Part shown: positions 8,381 to 17,352 of the stretch, one piece after another | Numbering within the stretch: the first letter of the stretch is position 1 | How the letters are laid out: each line of letters opens with the position of its first letter | Notes under the pieces: generated by a model | Told to the model about the DNA's origin: nothing | Databases searched by the model: none | What the model saw: only the letters and a program-made list of their open reading frames with translations | Source: Yersinia rohdei ATCC 43380 | GTDB taxonomy: Bacteria; Pseudomonadota; Gammaproteobacteria; Enterobacterales; Enterobacteriaceae | Assembly: GCF_000173775.1 (NCBI RefSeq) | Contig: NZ_ACCD01000028.1 | Location: 1-57,151 of the forward strand | Length of the DNA stretch: 57,151 nucleotides | Direction: 5' to 3' | Translations under genes and position numbers: made by a program

Positions 8381-11164
8381 TTAAAATAGCCCGTGGATTA
8401 GATCTTCTAGGCGGGTAATATCTTGTTGTGTAATGATTTCTTGGGTTTCTATTGCTATTTCCAACTCAATAACTGCGTCTTGTAATGCATCTAACCCTGC
8501 TTGTCCTGCACAGCCTTTGAGGGTGTGTAGGTGGTCTGATAATGTGGGGACATGAGTAAGAGAGTTTCTGATCTGTTGCAGTAATTCCTGTAATGATTGA
8601 GACAATTTAAGACGAAGCTCCTCATCCTCCAGATTTAATAATGGCTTAGGTATTGATATCTGTGGGGAAAGAGTAATGCCACGTTCTAGCTGAAATTGCG
8701 CGGTAAGATCCAATACTTCAGCCAATTGACAGAAAGAAACGGGTTTAGGAAGATAATTATTTATTCCCGCCTGATAAGCCTTTATTTTTTCATCTGAGCT
8801 AGCATTGGCACTCAATGCCGTTATCATGCAACGATTATCCCGATTCATTGCATCATTACGCCAATGGCGGGTTGTTGTCAGCCCATCCATATTTGGCATG
8901 CGGATATCCATCAGTACCAAGTCAAAACGTTGAGCCAGCCCGATATGCAGTGCGGTTTCGCCACTCTCGGCCAAAGTGACCTGATGCCCTAATTGTCGCA
9001 ACATCATGCCCGTAATATCACGATTAGTTTCTGCATCATCGACCAACAATATATTCATCTGCCAAGGTTGTACCGGGAGATGCTGTTTTATTACTTGTTG
9101 ATGCAGGTTCGGCGGGCTCTTATCGTCCAGATAATTTTTAACTTTGGTATATAAGCGGCCTGGCAGATAACATAATTCTTTATCAGATAAAAATGCTGGA
9201 GGCAGATTTAACGATTTATTATTGCTTGGTAGGCAGTTAATACCCCAGGTAGATAATTGAATGTGTAAAGATTGAGGTGCCGCGAATTCACCCTTAAAAA
9301 GTTTTGCAGGCACAGTCCCACATAATGGAAGAATTAATGTGAAGCGACTACCTTTATTAGGTTGGCTATGGAGTGTAATATTCCCGCCCATCATTCTTGC
9401 CAGATTATCTGCAATAGTCAGCCCCAAGCCCGTTCCTTGTCCATGATCGCTGGTCTGGATAAAAGGGTGGAATATCGTCTGTTGATGCTGTAAATCAATG
9501 CCACAACCAGTATCTTCAACCATAAAGCAGAGCTGCTGGTCTTTATGTTCTACATTGAGGCTAATATTGCCTTGCTGTGTAAACTTAACGGCATTACCCA
9601 ATAAATTAATCAGAATCTGTTTTAGTCGCTGACTATCCAGTTCAAGTTCCAGCGGTACTTCTGCACTGACGTAAGTAGAAAGGCTGATGGGTTTATTTGA
9701 TACCTGGCTGTGAATAGTTAGCATGGCCTGATCTAATAAAGGCAATAAAGCAGTTCTCTCTTGAGCTAATGCTAATTGGCCCGATTCAATACGTGAGAAA
9801 TCTAACAGGTTATTGATTATTGCCAGTAATGAATATGAGCACTGGCGGGCAGTTTCCGCTAATCGCTGTTGGGCAGATGTTAACGGCGTATTTTGTAATA
9901 ATTCGATTGCACCCAAAGCCCCATTCAGAGGGGTTCGGATTTCATGGCTTATTGTCGTTAAATGTTCACTCTTGCGATGATTCGCCTGCTCTGCGGCTTG
10001 TTTCGATTTTGCCAGTGCCAGTGTGCGTTCCTTTACTTTCATTTCCAGTGTGTCGTACTGCTCATTCAACGCATCCAATAAGTTGTTATACGCGCGAGCA
10101 ATCTGCCCTAATTCATCCATCCGTTTTATAGGTAGGCGGGGTTCCATCGCCTGTGGGCCAGTGGCGCCAATAATATTGACGAAATTCCATAAAGGGATGG
10201 CCAGGTAGTACCGTAATAATAAAAACAAGATCAATGTGAGCAACAGCAAAATAGCAAAAGCAAAGGGAATTTGATGTAATGCGGGCTTGGCGGCTTCCCA
10301 GGCAAAACCTATTCGTGGATAAATAACTAATTGTTGCCAACCGGGGCCTGTTAGCTGGGTTCGTAATACTAGGTAATCCGGCGTTTGTTGCCAGCCATCA
10401 TGTAATTGGATCTGTTTAAGCTGACTAAGAATTTCATGTAATTGATTTGAAGGTATATTATTTTTAGAAAAAGGTAGCAAATCACCCTGTTTATCCAGCC
10501 ATAAATTAATATCTCGTTGTTCTATCGGCTGATTATTGTCTACGAGTTCATTTAGTTTTAATGAAAATCCTGTTAATGAGCCCGCTTGGTCACAGGTGGC
10601 AACAGAGACATGCCAACCACTTTGTGGCGCATAAGTAGGCATACCCCAAAAAATATTATTGTGTGTTGGGAATATGGGTAATAAAAGTAATTCCTTGCGC
10701 CGCTGATTTAAATATTCTCTGGATACTTGCTGTGGTTTGAATATGGTAATCCCTTCTTTTTGGTTAATTGTAAAACTATCAAGATAATAGGTTTGGCCCG
10801 AAGTCGCATAAGCTTGTGTTACCTGAAGGTCATGCTTATCTTGCAGCGTATGACAACTTACTGAATTAAAAGGAATATTGATATCGGCATTATTCTCCTG
10901 CAAGGGCATCGCGAATCGCCAGCTCGTTTGGTAATGGCTCTGGCGGCTAATCAGCGAGCTCGCATCTCTTTCTGCGCCCTCAAATTGGTAGTTACTTAAA
11001 TCTGCGCGTAATGATGCCATAAGTGTTAATTCATTTATTAATCGCTGGCGTGTATCTTCATATGAAAAGAATGCCGTCGTAGCAATTGAAATTAACCAAA
11101 TGGCCGTTAACGTTATGCCCAGTAATAGTGTCAATCGAGTGACGAGTGATGATGAATTTTCCAT
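8381..11164 (-). CDS. ssrA: SsrA-like tripartite hybrid sensor kinase
   Basis: This 927-residue inner-membrane kinase has a first membrane helix near residues 10-35, a sensor domain of about 260 residues facing the periplasm, a second helix (FAFAILLLLTLILFLLLRY), a HAMP linker, a HisKA motif SHEIRTPLNGALG, an ATPase domain with NLLGNAVKFT, DTGCGID and GTGLGL, a receiver with LVLMDIRMPNMDG, and a C-terminal histidine phosphotransfer domain with LHTLKGCAGQAG. Phosphate should pass His-Asp-His to the SsrB-like partner. I start it at ATG 11164 (MENSSS), preceded by AGGTGA; a start 13 codons upstream has no such site. Confidence 0.88.
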   Translation of the reverse strand: MENSSSLVTRLTLLLGITLTAIWLISIATTAFFSYEDTRQRLINELTLMASLRADLSNYQFEGAERDASSLISRQSHYQTSWRFAMPLQENNADINIPFNSVSCHTLQDKHDLQVTQAYATSGQTYYLDSFTINQKEGITIFKPQQVSREYLNQRRKELLLLPIFPTHNNIFWGMPTYAPQSGWHVSVATCDQAGSLTGFSLKLNELVDNNQPIEQRDINLWLDKQGDLLPFSKNNIPSNQLHEILSQLKQIQLHDGWQQTPDYLVLRTQLTGPGWQQLVIYPRIGFAWEAAKPALHQIPFAFAILLLLTLILFLLLRYYLAIPLWNFVNIIGATGPQAMEPRLPIKRMDELGQIARAYNNLLDALNEQYDTLEMKVKERTLALAKSKQAAEQANHRKSEHLTTISHEIRTPLNGALGAIELLQNTPLTSAQQRLAETARQCSYSLLAIINNLLDFSRIESGQLALAQERTALLPLLDQAMLTIHSQVSNKPISLSTYVSAEVPLELELDSQRLKQILINLLGNAVKFTQQGNISLNVEHKDQQLCFMVEDTGCGIDLQHQQTIFHPFIQTSDHGQGTGLGLTIADNLARMMGGNITLHSQPNKGSRFTLILPLCGTVPAKLFKGEFAAPQSLHIQLSTWGINCLPSNNKSLNLPPAFLSDKELCYLPGRLYTKVKNYLDDKSPPNLHQQVIKQHLPVQPWQMNILLVDDAETNRDITGMMLRQLGHQVTLAESGETALHIGLAQRFDLVLMDIRMPNMDGLTTTRHWRNDAMNRDNRCMITALSANASSDEKIKAYQAGINNYLPKPVSFCQLAEVLDLTAQFQLERGITLSPQISIPKPLLNLEDEELRLKLSQSLQELLQQIRNSLTHVPTLSDHLHTLKGCAGQAGLDALQDAVIELEIAIETQEIITQQDITRLEDLIHGLF

Positions 11165-11277
11165 ATAGTCACCTGACTTTTTTCTGTAGTACGCCACAGC
11201 CATAATTTGATATCAAGAATTACACTGATTTGATCGCTATCTGTTATAGATTCATTTAATTCTAGAAAAAAAATTAA

Positions 11278-11295
11278 ATAAGGTTTTCACCTTAT
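11278..11295. promoter_or_regulatory. Perfect 7-4-7 palindrome between ssrA-like and ssaB-like genes (candidate SsrB box)
   Basis: ATAAGGT-TTTC-ACCTTAT is a perfect 18-bp inverted repeat in the 164-base divergent regulatory region. The 7-4-7 design is that reported for the SsrB recognition element in Salmonella. Two related palindromes at 24355-24372 and 29993-30010 lie before ssaM and ssaR. It could control either or both divergent operons. Confidence 0.7.
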
Positions 11296-11328
11296 AACGA
11301 ATATTAAATTACAGAGGATAATTAAAAC

Positions 11329-11787
11329 GTGATATTGCAGGAGTCACTGCCGATGTTGGAAATATTAAAAATGCAGCCGTTAATCAAGGATATTAGTTTA
11401 TCAGATACAAATATTGTGCGCTTTATGCTCAATGGAATCCCTGCGAAAGCAGCAGATTATCACCATTCTATTTGCGTCGGGCTTGTTTTTATAGAAAAAA
11501 AAATGATATCTGATGCAGTTATTCGCTATATCACTCTTATGCTGGTGGCGCTGGAAGATACGCAGGATTTTGCTTTACAACTTAATGATGGCTATTGGTG
11601 GCTTTGGTGTCGGCATACTATCAATGATAGAGATTCAGTAGAAGATAGTCGTCGTAAGTTAGGGGCTAAATTAGAGCAAATTCATGCTGTTAATCAACAT
11701 TTCAATTCATTAGTCACCACCATGAGTTCATCTGGTTTGCGTAGCTCAAGTCAATATAAAAATAGCGTCAGTAAGGCTATCTTATGA
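11329..11787 (+). CDS. ssaB: SsaB/SpiC-like protein, first gene of the T3SS structural operon
   Basis: The product resembles Salmonella SsaB (SpiC) in size, position before the secretin gene and in the stretch ALEDTQDFALQLNDGYWWL, which recalls the SpiC segment with HDYAIQL. In SPI-2, this protein works with the SsaL gatekeeper and SsaM to hold back effectors until translocators are secreted. Two starts are possible: GTG 11329 with AGAGGA 10 bases upstream (152 residues) or ATG 11353 with GGAG (144 residues); family alignment of MLEILKMQPLI slightly favours the second. The stop overlaps ssaC by 4 bases. Confidence 0.72.
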   Translation: MILQESLPMLEILKMQPLIKDISLSDTNIVRFMLNGIPAKAADYHHSICVGLVFIEKKMISDAVIRYITLMLVALEDTQDFALQLNDGYWWLWCRHTINDRDSVEDSRRKLGAKLEQIHAVNQHFNSLVTTMSSSGLRSSSQYKNSVSKAIL

Positions 11788-13265
11788 AAAAGATTGCGGG
11801 CTTGATGTTACTGTTTTTTATGCCACTGGCCTATGGGCAAAGTATACCTTGGCAAGGTGAGCCATTTTTTATTTATAGTCGCGGTATAACAGTTTCAGAT
11901 TTATTGAAAGATTTAGGCATGAATTACGGTATATCCATTGTGGTTAGTCCAGAAATAAATGAAAAATTCAGCGGTAATATGCAAGATAAAACGCCAGAAA
12001 AAATTCTGTCTGAATTAGCCAGCTTATATAATATTACGTGGTATTACGATGGAGAGATACTCTACTTCTACAAAACTCAATCCATCAAAAAGGAATTTAT
12101 CTCGCCCGATGGGCTGCCTGTAGCCACATTAATTAAATATTTACAACAAAGTGATGTGCCTGCGGGTAAAAATTGTGCTGTGAAGTCTATTTCTCGCCTT
12201 AACGCTATTGAAGTTACAGGTGTCCCAATCTGTATTGAGCGAGTGACTCGGTTAAGCAAAATGCTGTCTTCACAAGTTCGTAAACAGACTCAAAATAAAG
12301 AAACCGTGAAAGTTTTCCAGTTAAAATATGCTTCTGCAGCTGACTCTAACTATCAGTATCGTGATCAACAAGTGAAATTACCCGGCCTGGTTAGCGTGTT
12401 GCGCGAGATGAGTGCTGGCAATAATTTACCTTTAGCTGGCACGGAGGGGCAAGAGGATGCTCATATCAACATGCCACTTTTCTCCGCTGACCCCCGGCAG
12501 AATGCCGTTATTATTCGTGATCGCCAAGCTAATATGCCGCTCTACAGCAGTTTGATTTCACAATTGGATCAGCGCCCCGTTCAAATAGAGATTTCGGTGA
12601 CTATTATTGATGTTGATGCAGGTGATATAAGTCAGCTTGGCATCGATTGGTCAGCATCTACCTCCATTGGTGGAATGGGAATTTCATTTAACCGTGGATT
12701 AGCCAAAGGTAATAGTGATGGATTCTCTACGGTAATTGGCGATACCGGAAACTTTATGGTGCGTTTGAATGCCTTACAAAAGAACTCCAGAGCCAGAGTG
12801 TTATCCCGGCCTTCTGTCGTTACCTTAAATAATATTCAAGCAGTATTAGATAAAAACGTTACATTTTACACCAAATTGCAGGGTGATAAGGTGGCAAAAC
12901 TAGAGTCAGTAACATCAGGCTCATTATTACGAGTGACACCCAGAATGATTGATGCTGATGGAGTAAAAGAAGTCCTGCTTAACCTTAATATTCAGGATGG
13001 TCAACAGCAGGTCTCTCTTATTAGTAGCGAGCCTTTACCGCAAATACAAAATTCTGATATTTCAACACAAGCTACCCTACGTGTAGGACAAAGTTTACTC
13101 TTGGGGGGATTCATTCAAGATAAACAAATTGAATCACAAAACAAGATTCCATTATTGGGTGATATTCCCTTATTGGGTGGATTGTTTCGTAGTACCGAAA
13201 AGCAATCTCATAGTGTTGTCCGGCTATTTCTAATCAAAGCCGTACCGGTTGACGCGAGGGAATAA
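11784..13265 (+). CDS. ssaC: T3SS outer-membrane secretin SctC (SsaC-like)
   Basis: A 493-residue secretin that forms the outer-membrane ring of the needle complex. It has a signal peptide ending near AYG-QSIPW, N-terminal ring-building modules (residues about 25-250, including ISVVVSPEINEKFSGN), and a secretin core with RPVQIEISVTIIDVD, RVLSRPSVVTLNN and the C-terminal QSLLLGGFIQDKQ and IPLLGDIPLLGGLFR. These are hallmark secretin motifs. ATG 11784 overlaps the previous stop (ATGA). Length is close to SsaC (497). Confidence 0.95.
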   Translation: MKKIAGLMLLFFMPLAYGQSIPWQGEPFFIYSRGITVSDLLKDLGMNYGISIVVSPEINEKFSGNMQDKTPEKILSELASLYNITWYYDGEILYFYKTQSIKKEFISPDGLPVATLIKYLQQSDVPAGKNCAVKSISRLNAIEVTGVPICIERVTRLSKMLSSQVRKQTQNKETVKVFQLKYASAADSNYQYRDQQVKLPGLVSVLREMSAGNNLPLAGTEGQEDAHINMPLFSADPRQNAVIIRDRQANMPLYSSLISQLDQRPVQIEISVTIIDVDAGDISQLGIDWSASTSIGGMGISFNRGLAKGNSDGFSTVIGDTGNFMVRLNALQKNSRARVLSRPSVVTLNNIQAVLDKNVTFYTKLQGDKVAKLESVTSGSLLRVTPRMIDADGVKEVLLNLNIQDGQQQVSLISSEPLPQIQNSDISTQATLRVGQSLLLGGFIQDKQIESQNKIPLLGDIPLLGGLFRSTEKQSHSVVRLFLIKAVPVDARE

Positions 13266-13266
13266 C

Positions 13267-14481
13267 ATGGCATTAGGATTTAAGCTCCGTTTAATGAGTG
13301 GTGAACTTAATGGGCGTGAGCTGAGCTTGCCGGAGGGCGAGTTTACTCTGGGGGAGCAAGGCTGTGATGTGCTATTACCATTACCTCAGGGGCAAGTATT
13401 AACCTTGGTAATCAGTGAAAATAAAATTCTATTACGGGCATCAGGGAAGGTGTGGGTTAATGGCTGTAGGCATGATTTACAGCATCCAATTCCTTTGCGA
13501 CAAGTAATTGAAGTTGCCGGGTTAATATTGGTTCTTGGTGAAGAGGCTGATGCTCTCAATAGCATAATATTATCACCTCGTTCGAGGGGGCGTGTATTAT
13601 TATGGCTCTCAATGGTGACATTAATCTTCTTGTTACTGCTATTTGTCTTTATATTTTGGTTCTCACAGCAATCTAATCGGTTATTTTCTTACCTGCCCCC
13701 CGATATTCCAACACAATTATCCGAGCAATTGAAACAGCCTGTATTGGCGGGAGTAACAGCGGATTGGTCATCAGAAGGTAGTGTGATATTAAGTGGGCAC
13801 TGTTCGTCATCATCGGCAGTGACTCAGTTGCAAAATTTCTTGGTGCAGCATCAGGTTGTGTTTCGCAATAAGCTTGTCTGCGATGATCACTTGATTAGCA
13901 GTGTTAGCGATATATTACACCAATATGGTTATCAGGATATTGAGGTTCGTGCCGGAATTTCTCCAGGAAATATCACTCTTTATGGTTCCATTGAAATGGG
14001 AGAGCAATGGCTGAATGTTCAGAAAGCACTGACAACAGTCGCTGGATTAACAGGTTGGACGGTTATTAATCCTCATGATGGACAAATGATTCGCTTAGTT
14101 GAGAGCTTAAGAAAACTCAATTTATTAGGTTATCTAAGCATGATGCAAAGTCGTAAAGATATTGTCATTAGTGGTGTGCTTTCGCCCGATCAAAAACAGA
14201 AACTGAGTCAGATGCTGGCGCAGTTAACTCAGAAAGAATCTGGCGCATTACCCGTGCAATATCAGAATATCCCTGTTTCAGACCAAACCGCTCAACTTCT
14301 TCCCGCTGCAATAGTTAGTTATGGCGGAAATAACCATGCAAAATTTATACAGCTGGCTAATGGGGCCCGCTTACAGCAAGGAACGGTACTGGAAAATGGT
14401 TATAAAGTTATTTTTATTTCAGAAAAAGGCATTTCACTGCTAAAAACCAACAATTTAATACAAATACCGATGAATTTTTAA
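13267..14481 (+). CDS. ssaD: T3SS inner-membrane ring protein SctD (SsaD-like)
   Basis: A 404-residue single-pass protein with an N-terminal cytoplasmic FHA-like domain (about residues 1-100), one membrane helix (LLWLSMVTLIFLLLLFVFIF, about residues 115-137) and a periplasmic part of repeated small ring-building domains. It forms the larger inner-membrane ring below the secretin. The start is ATG 13267, six bases after GAGGG; an in-frame TTG at 13249 lies inside ssaC and is less likely. Salmonella SsaD has 403 residues. Confidence 0.9.
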   Translation: MALGFKLRLMSGELNGRELSLPEGEFTLGEQGCDVLLPLPQGQVLTLVISENKILLRASGKVWVNGCRHDLQHPIPLRQVIEVAGLILVLGEEADALNSIILSPRSRGRVLLWLSMVTLIFLLLLFVFIFWFSQQSNRLFSYLPPDIPTQLSEQLKQPVLAGVTADWSSEGSVILSGHCSSSSAVTQLQNFLVQHQVVFRNKLVCDDHLISSVSDILHQYGYQDIEVRAGISPGNITLYGSIEMGEQWLNVQKALTTVAGLTGWTVINPHDGQMIRLVESLRKLNLLGYLSMMQSRKDIVISGVLSPDQKQKLSQMLAQLTQKESGALPVQYQNIPVSDQTAQLLPAAIVSYGGNNHAKFIQLANGARLQQGTVLENGYKVIFISEKGISLLKTNNLIQIPMNF

Positions 14482-14498
14482 GTAAAGGTAGCTAAGAA

Positions 14499-14714
14499 AT
14501 GCAACATATTACAGAGCTAGAAGATAGTATTAAGTGTAACTCCATCTTGATTCAACAGAAAAAAACATTACTCATAAAAGAAAAATTACGGGTTATACAT
14601 CAATTATCTTTACAGCAAACACCGGATAGTTTTAAAAAACTTAATGATATGGCACTGGCATTGACGAGTGCTGAAAAGATAATAGAAACCTTGGTTGTGC
14701 GTTATGGATATTGA
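14499..14714 (+). CDS. ssaE: Small helical T3SS co-chaperone, SsaE/YscE-like
   Basis: A 71-residue, charged, almost wholly helical protein. Its size and place directly after ssaD match SsaE, which pairs with the SsaH/YscG-type TPR protein to keep needle subunits (SsaG) unpolymerised in the cytoplasm. Sequence similarity in this family is weak, so the call rests on synteny, length and helix pattern. An AAGGTAGCTAAGAA site precedes ATG 14499. Confidence 0.68.
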   Translation: MQHITELEDSIKCNSILIQQKKTLLIKEKLRVIHQLSLQQTPDSFKKLNDMALALTSAEKIIETLVVRYGY

Positions 14715-14823
14715 AAATATGTAGTTGGCGATTCCTTAAAATAATGGTGTAAATATAAAAGACAGGAGATAAGCAATAAGCCAGAATCAATCAAAAGCCA
14801 CATGAATAGATAAGGAGAAATAT
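14715..14823 (+). promoter_or_regulatory. Gap before the translocon block, probable sseA promoter region
   Basis: This 109-base AT-rich gap breaks an otherwise tightly packed block at the same place where SPI-2 has the sseA promoter. An imperfect repeat CCTTA-AAA-TAATGG is near 14738, but it does not fit the 7-4-7 box found at the other operons. AAGGAG at the right end is the ribosome site of the next gene. Confidence 0.4.
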
Positions 14824-15117
14824 ATGGATGACAATAATCCCGTTCAAACTATGTTGGGTGACTTGCAAGGGCGATATAGCAGACTTCAGTCTGATGTAAA
14901 AAAACTCAAAGAGTTCCAGCAACATATTGAATTACTTAATGCTCGTGCAGAGTATGACAGCCAAGCCAGGGAGACACTATCACGGCTGGATGCGGCTTTT
15001 TCTCATGGTTTTAAACAAGAAAAAGATAAATTAATGGCCAGTGTTTCACAGATTAAAATAGACTTTAAACAATTAGAAACACAAATTAAAAATGTTAATA
15101 CAGTAGAAAATACATAG
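14824..15117 (+). CDS. sseA: SseA-like chaperone for the translocon proteins
   Basis: A 97-residue protein made of long heptad-rich helices (RYSRLQSDVKKLKEF; QIKIDFKQLETQIKNV), the coiled-coil character of Salmonella SseA (108 residues), which binds SseB and SseD. It directly precedes the SseB-like gene, as in SPI-2. The role inferred is to hold the filament and pore subunits soluble until export. A good AAGGAG site lies 8 bases upstream of ATG. Sequence is diverged, so synteny carries much weight. Confidence 0.7.
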   Translation: MDDNNPVQTMLGDLQGRYSRLQSDVKKLKEFQQHIELLNARAEYDSQARETLSRLDAAFSHGFKQEKDKLMASVSQIKIDFKQLETQIKNVNTVENT

Positions 15118-15164
15118 TGGGATTTAATTAAATATTATTTAAATAACAATGTGGGAGTATCTAT

Positions 15165-15752
15165 ATGCCAACGAATACTCAAGTTGATATACAAAGCCGC
15201 CTTCCAGTCAATATGACTAATCCTTCTGATAATAATGTTATACAGAACAGTTCACCCGATGTCAGCAAAGACGCTCATGATATATTTAGCATGGGGTTAC
15301 AGGTTTTATATTCATTTCTTGATGTGCTTTCTAACCTGGCCAGTACCAATTTCAATGCTATGCAGGCCCGCTCAAAATATGCCACAGATGCTCAAGATAT
15401 CTCTAACCAGGTTGATGAGATTATTGCGGAAGCGGCCAAGGGCGATGATAAAACGAAAAAGCCATTGTCAGATTCAATCATCAATTTTATGCGAGAGCAT
15501 GGTATTACCGTTAGCGGCAAGAGTATTGATGAATATTTAAAAGATAAGGGGCCAGATCTGGATAAAGGGCAATTACAAGCAGTGAAAGCAGCATTAGATA
15601 ATGAGAAAAACCGCGCGACAGACACTATGAGTCAGGATCAATTACAGCTACAGAAAGTCATGCAAAGTTATAACGTTTGCGCCAATAACATCAGCACATT
15701 GCAGTCAGGTTTAAAAGATATGTTGATGACGATTGCCCGCAATCTTTGCTAA
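15165..15752 (+). CDS. sseB: SseB/EspA-like translocon filament or tip protein
   Basis: The 195-residue product matches SseB (196) in length and in layout: a central hydrophobic helix region (FSMGLQVLYSFLDVLSNLAS) and a C-terminal heptad-rich segment (QLQLQKVMQSYNVCANNIST) as used by EspA-family proteins to polymerise on the needle. It is secreted and should bridge needle and host membrane. It is followed by its likely pore partners SseC and SseD. GGGAG is placed before ATG 15165. Confidence 0.75.
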   Translation: MPTNTQVDIQSRLPVNMTNPSDNNVIQNSSPDVSKDAHDIFSMGLQVLYSFLDVLSNLASTNFNAMQARSKYATDAQDISNQVDEIIAEAAKGDDKTKKPLSDSIINFMREHGITVSGKSIDEYLKDKGPDLDKGQLQAVKAALDNEKNRATDTMSQDQLQLQKVMQSYNVCANNISTLQSGLKDMLMTIARNLC

Positions 15753-15781
15753 TCAAGTTATGGCAGTAAGGATGGCGTGAG

Positions 15782-16249
15782 ATGAATATTCAACCGAGTG
15801 ATGCAGTCACTAACTTTATGCGACGGGGCGGTTCCTTGCAGATGTTAGCCAAAATGGATCCGCAAGATTTAGCTTTAGTATATGAATACACCGTGCAGCT
15901 GTGTCAAGGCGGCGAGTATGACGGTGCTAAACGGTTGTTAAATCTATTAGTACGACTGGATCATTGGAATTTCTCATATTGGCTGACCTTGGGTCTGTGC
16001 TACCAACAAACTGCTGATTTTCATCAGGCAATTTATTGCTTTAGCCGTGCGGGACAAATTCAGCTCGATGATCCCCGTCCTGCCTGCTCTGCGGGTGAAT
16101 GTTATCTGGCTTGTGGTAATACGGATTATGCAGAAAAAGCCTTCCGCAGAGCATTGAGCTGGTGCAATTCACATCCACAATGGGTTCAAGAGCAACTACA
16201 AGCCGAACGGGGTCTGGCAGCCTTATTACTGGAGGTGCCCCATGTCTGA
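15782..16249 (+). CDS. sscA: SscA/SycD-like TPR chaperone of translocators
   Basis: A 155-residue class II T3SS chaperone (SscA is 157). It begins with a short helix and has three tetratricopeptide repeats, visible as YDGAKRLLNLLVRLDHWNFSY, YWLTLGLCYQQTADFHQAIY and PACSAGECYLACGNTDYAEK. Such proteins bind the N-terminal part of hydrophobic translocators, here the SseC-like and perhaps SseD-like proteins. It overlaps sseC by 8 bases, and the SseC ribosome site GGAGGTG lies inside its last codons, so the pair is translationally linked. Confidence 0.88.
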   Translation: MNIQPSDAVTNFMRRGGSLQMLAKMDPQDLALVYEYTVQLCQGGEYDGAKRLLNLLVRLDHWNFSYWLTLGLCYQQTADFHQAIYCFSRAGQIQLDDPRPACSAGECYLACGNTDYAEKAFRRALSWCNSHPQWVQEQLQAERGLAALLLEVPHV

Positions 16250-17342
16250 GGCTATTGGAATTAAAACGGCAGTTTTGGCTGATTGGGCAACGGAGATTCC
16301 AGCACTTTCCCCTGCGCTAACTTCGACCAAAATGCCCGACTGGCGCGGTATTGCCAGGTTACCGCCCTCTGCGGATAGCAATATAAACTCACCGCGAGTG
16401 ACACAAAAAGAGGCTCAAGGGGCACTCGATCGCTTGCTAACCTCTTTACCCCAAAGTGCTGCAAACGAGCAGGGAAAAAGCCGATTATCCCTTGACCGAC
16501 TGGGCAGCACTGATATGCAACTGATCATGTCGATGGCCGGCAATCTGAGTCTTGGAGTGTTCTCTGATTTGTGCAAATCAATGGGCAAGCAGATGGAGCG
16601 GGCTTCAGATGTTCAGATTTTTTTGCGTGATAAGCGCGTGGCTGAATACCAACAACAAATTGATAAAGCTGTTGAGCAGGCCGATAAAGCCAGAAAAGCA
16701 GGGATTTTCAATGCAGTATTGGATTGGATTATTGGTGCCGTCGAGGTGGTTTATGGCGCACTAAAAGTCGCCGAAGGGGTGTTAACCGGTAATCCTGTTG
16801 CCATAGCTTCAGGTGTGGCTTACTTGGCGGCGGGCACGGCAGGCTTATTGAAAGCGGCAGCAGAGACGGCAATGCTATTGGGTGCCTCAAAGGAAAAATT
16901 CCAAGGAATCATTGATGTAGCATCTAAAGTTCAGCTCTCTTTTGAGTGTTTTGCTATGGCGATTGACTTGTATCAAGTCGCTCGTGCTATCAATGCTGGC
17001 CGGGCTATGGGCAAAGGGGCGAAGGAGTGTGTTACCGGTGCCCTAAAAGAGGTTTGTTCTTCACCATTAATGATTATACAAAAATGCAGCAGTGCGGCAG
17101 TGCAAATTAATAATGGCCAATTAGCAGTGCAAAGCGCAGGTTTGAGAAAAGAGATCGAACAGCTAATTATGGATCAGGAATTTACTCAATATATGGATGA
17201 GTGGGTCGAAAGAAATAAGCAGCACCAGCTTAAACAACTCAAAGCAAACTCCCAAGATGCACAAGAACTCTTGGGAAAATTAAAAGATAACATCCAGCAG
17301 AGCGGTATGCTGCAAGTGGCAATTGCTGGTTCATTAGTATAG
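16242..17342 (+). CDS. sseC: SseC-like pore-forming translocator
   Basis: A 366-residue secreted protein of the SseC/EspD/YopB group. Two hydrophobic regions follow a charged coiled coil (EYQQQIDKAVEQADKARKAG): residues about 160-215 (VLDWIIGAVEVVYGALKVAE onward, Gly/Ala-rich) and about 235-260. Downstream helices are amphipathic. It should insert into host membrane with SseD. It is about 120 residues shorter than Salmonella SseC (484), nearer to EspD in size, mostly through a short N terminus. It follows its chaperone gene with an 8-base overlap. Confidence 0.82.
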   Translation: MSEAIGIKTAVLADWATEIPALSPALTSTKMPDWRGIARLPPSADSNINSPRVTQKEAQGALDRLLTSLPQSAANEQGKSRLSLDRLGSTDMQLIMSMAGNLSLGVFSDLCKSMGKQMERASDVQIFLRDKRVAEYQQQIDKAVEQADKARKAGIFNAVLDWIIGAVEVVYGALKVAEGVLTGNPVAIASGVAYLAAGTAGLLKAAAETAMLLGASKEKFQGIIDVASKVQLSFECFAMAIDLYQVARAINAGRAMGKGAKECVTGALKEVCSSPLMIIQKCSSAAVQINNGQLAVQSAGLRKEIEQLIMDQEFTQYMDEWVERNKQHQLKQLKANSQDAQELLGKLKDNIQQSGMLQVAIAGSLV

Positions 17343-17352
17343 CGAGGCTATT

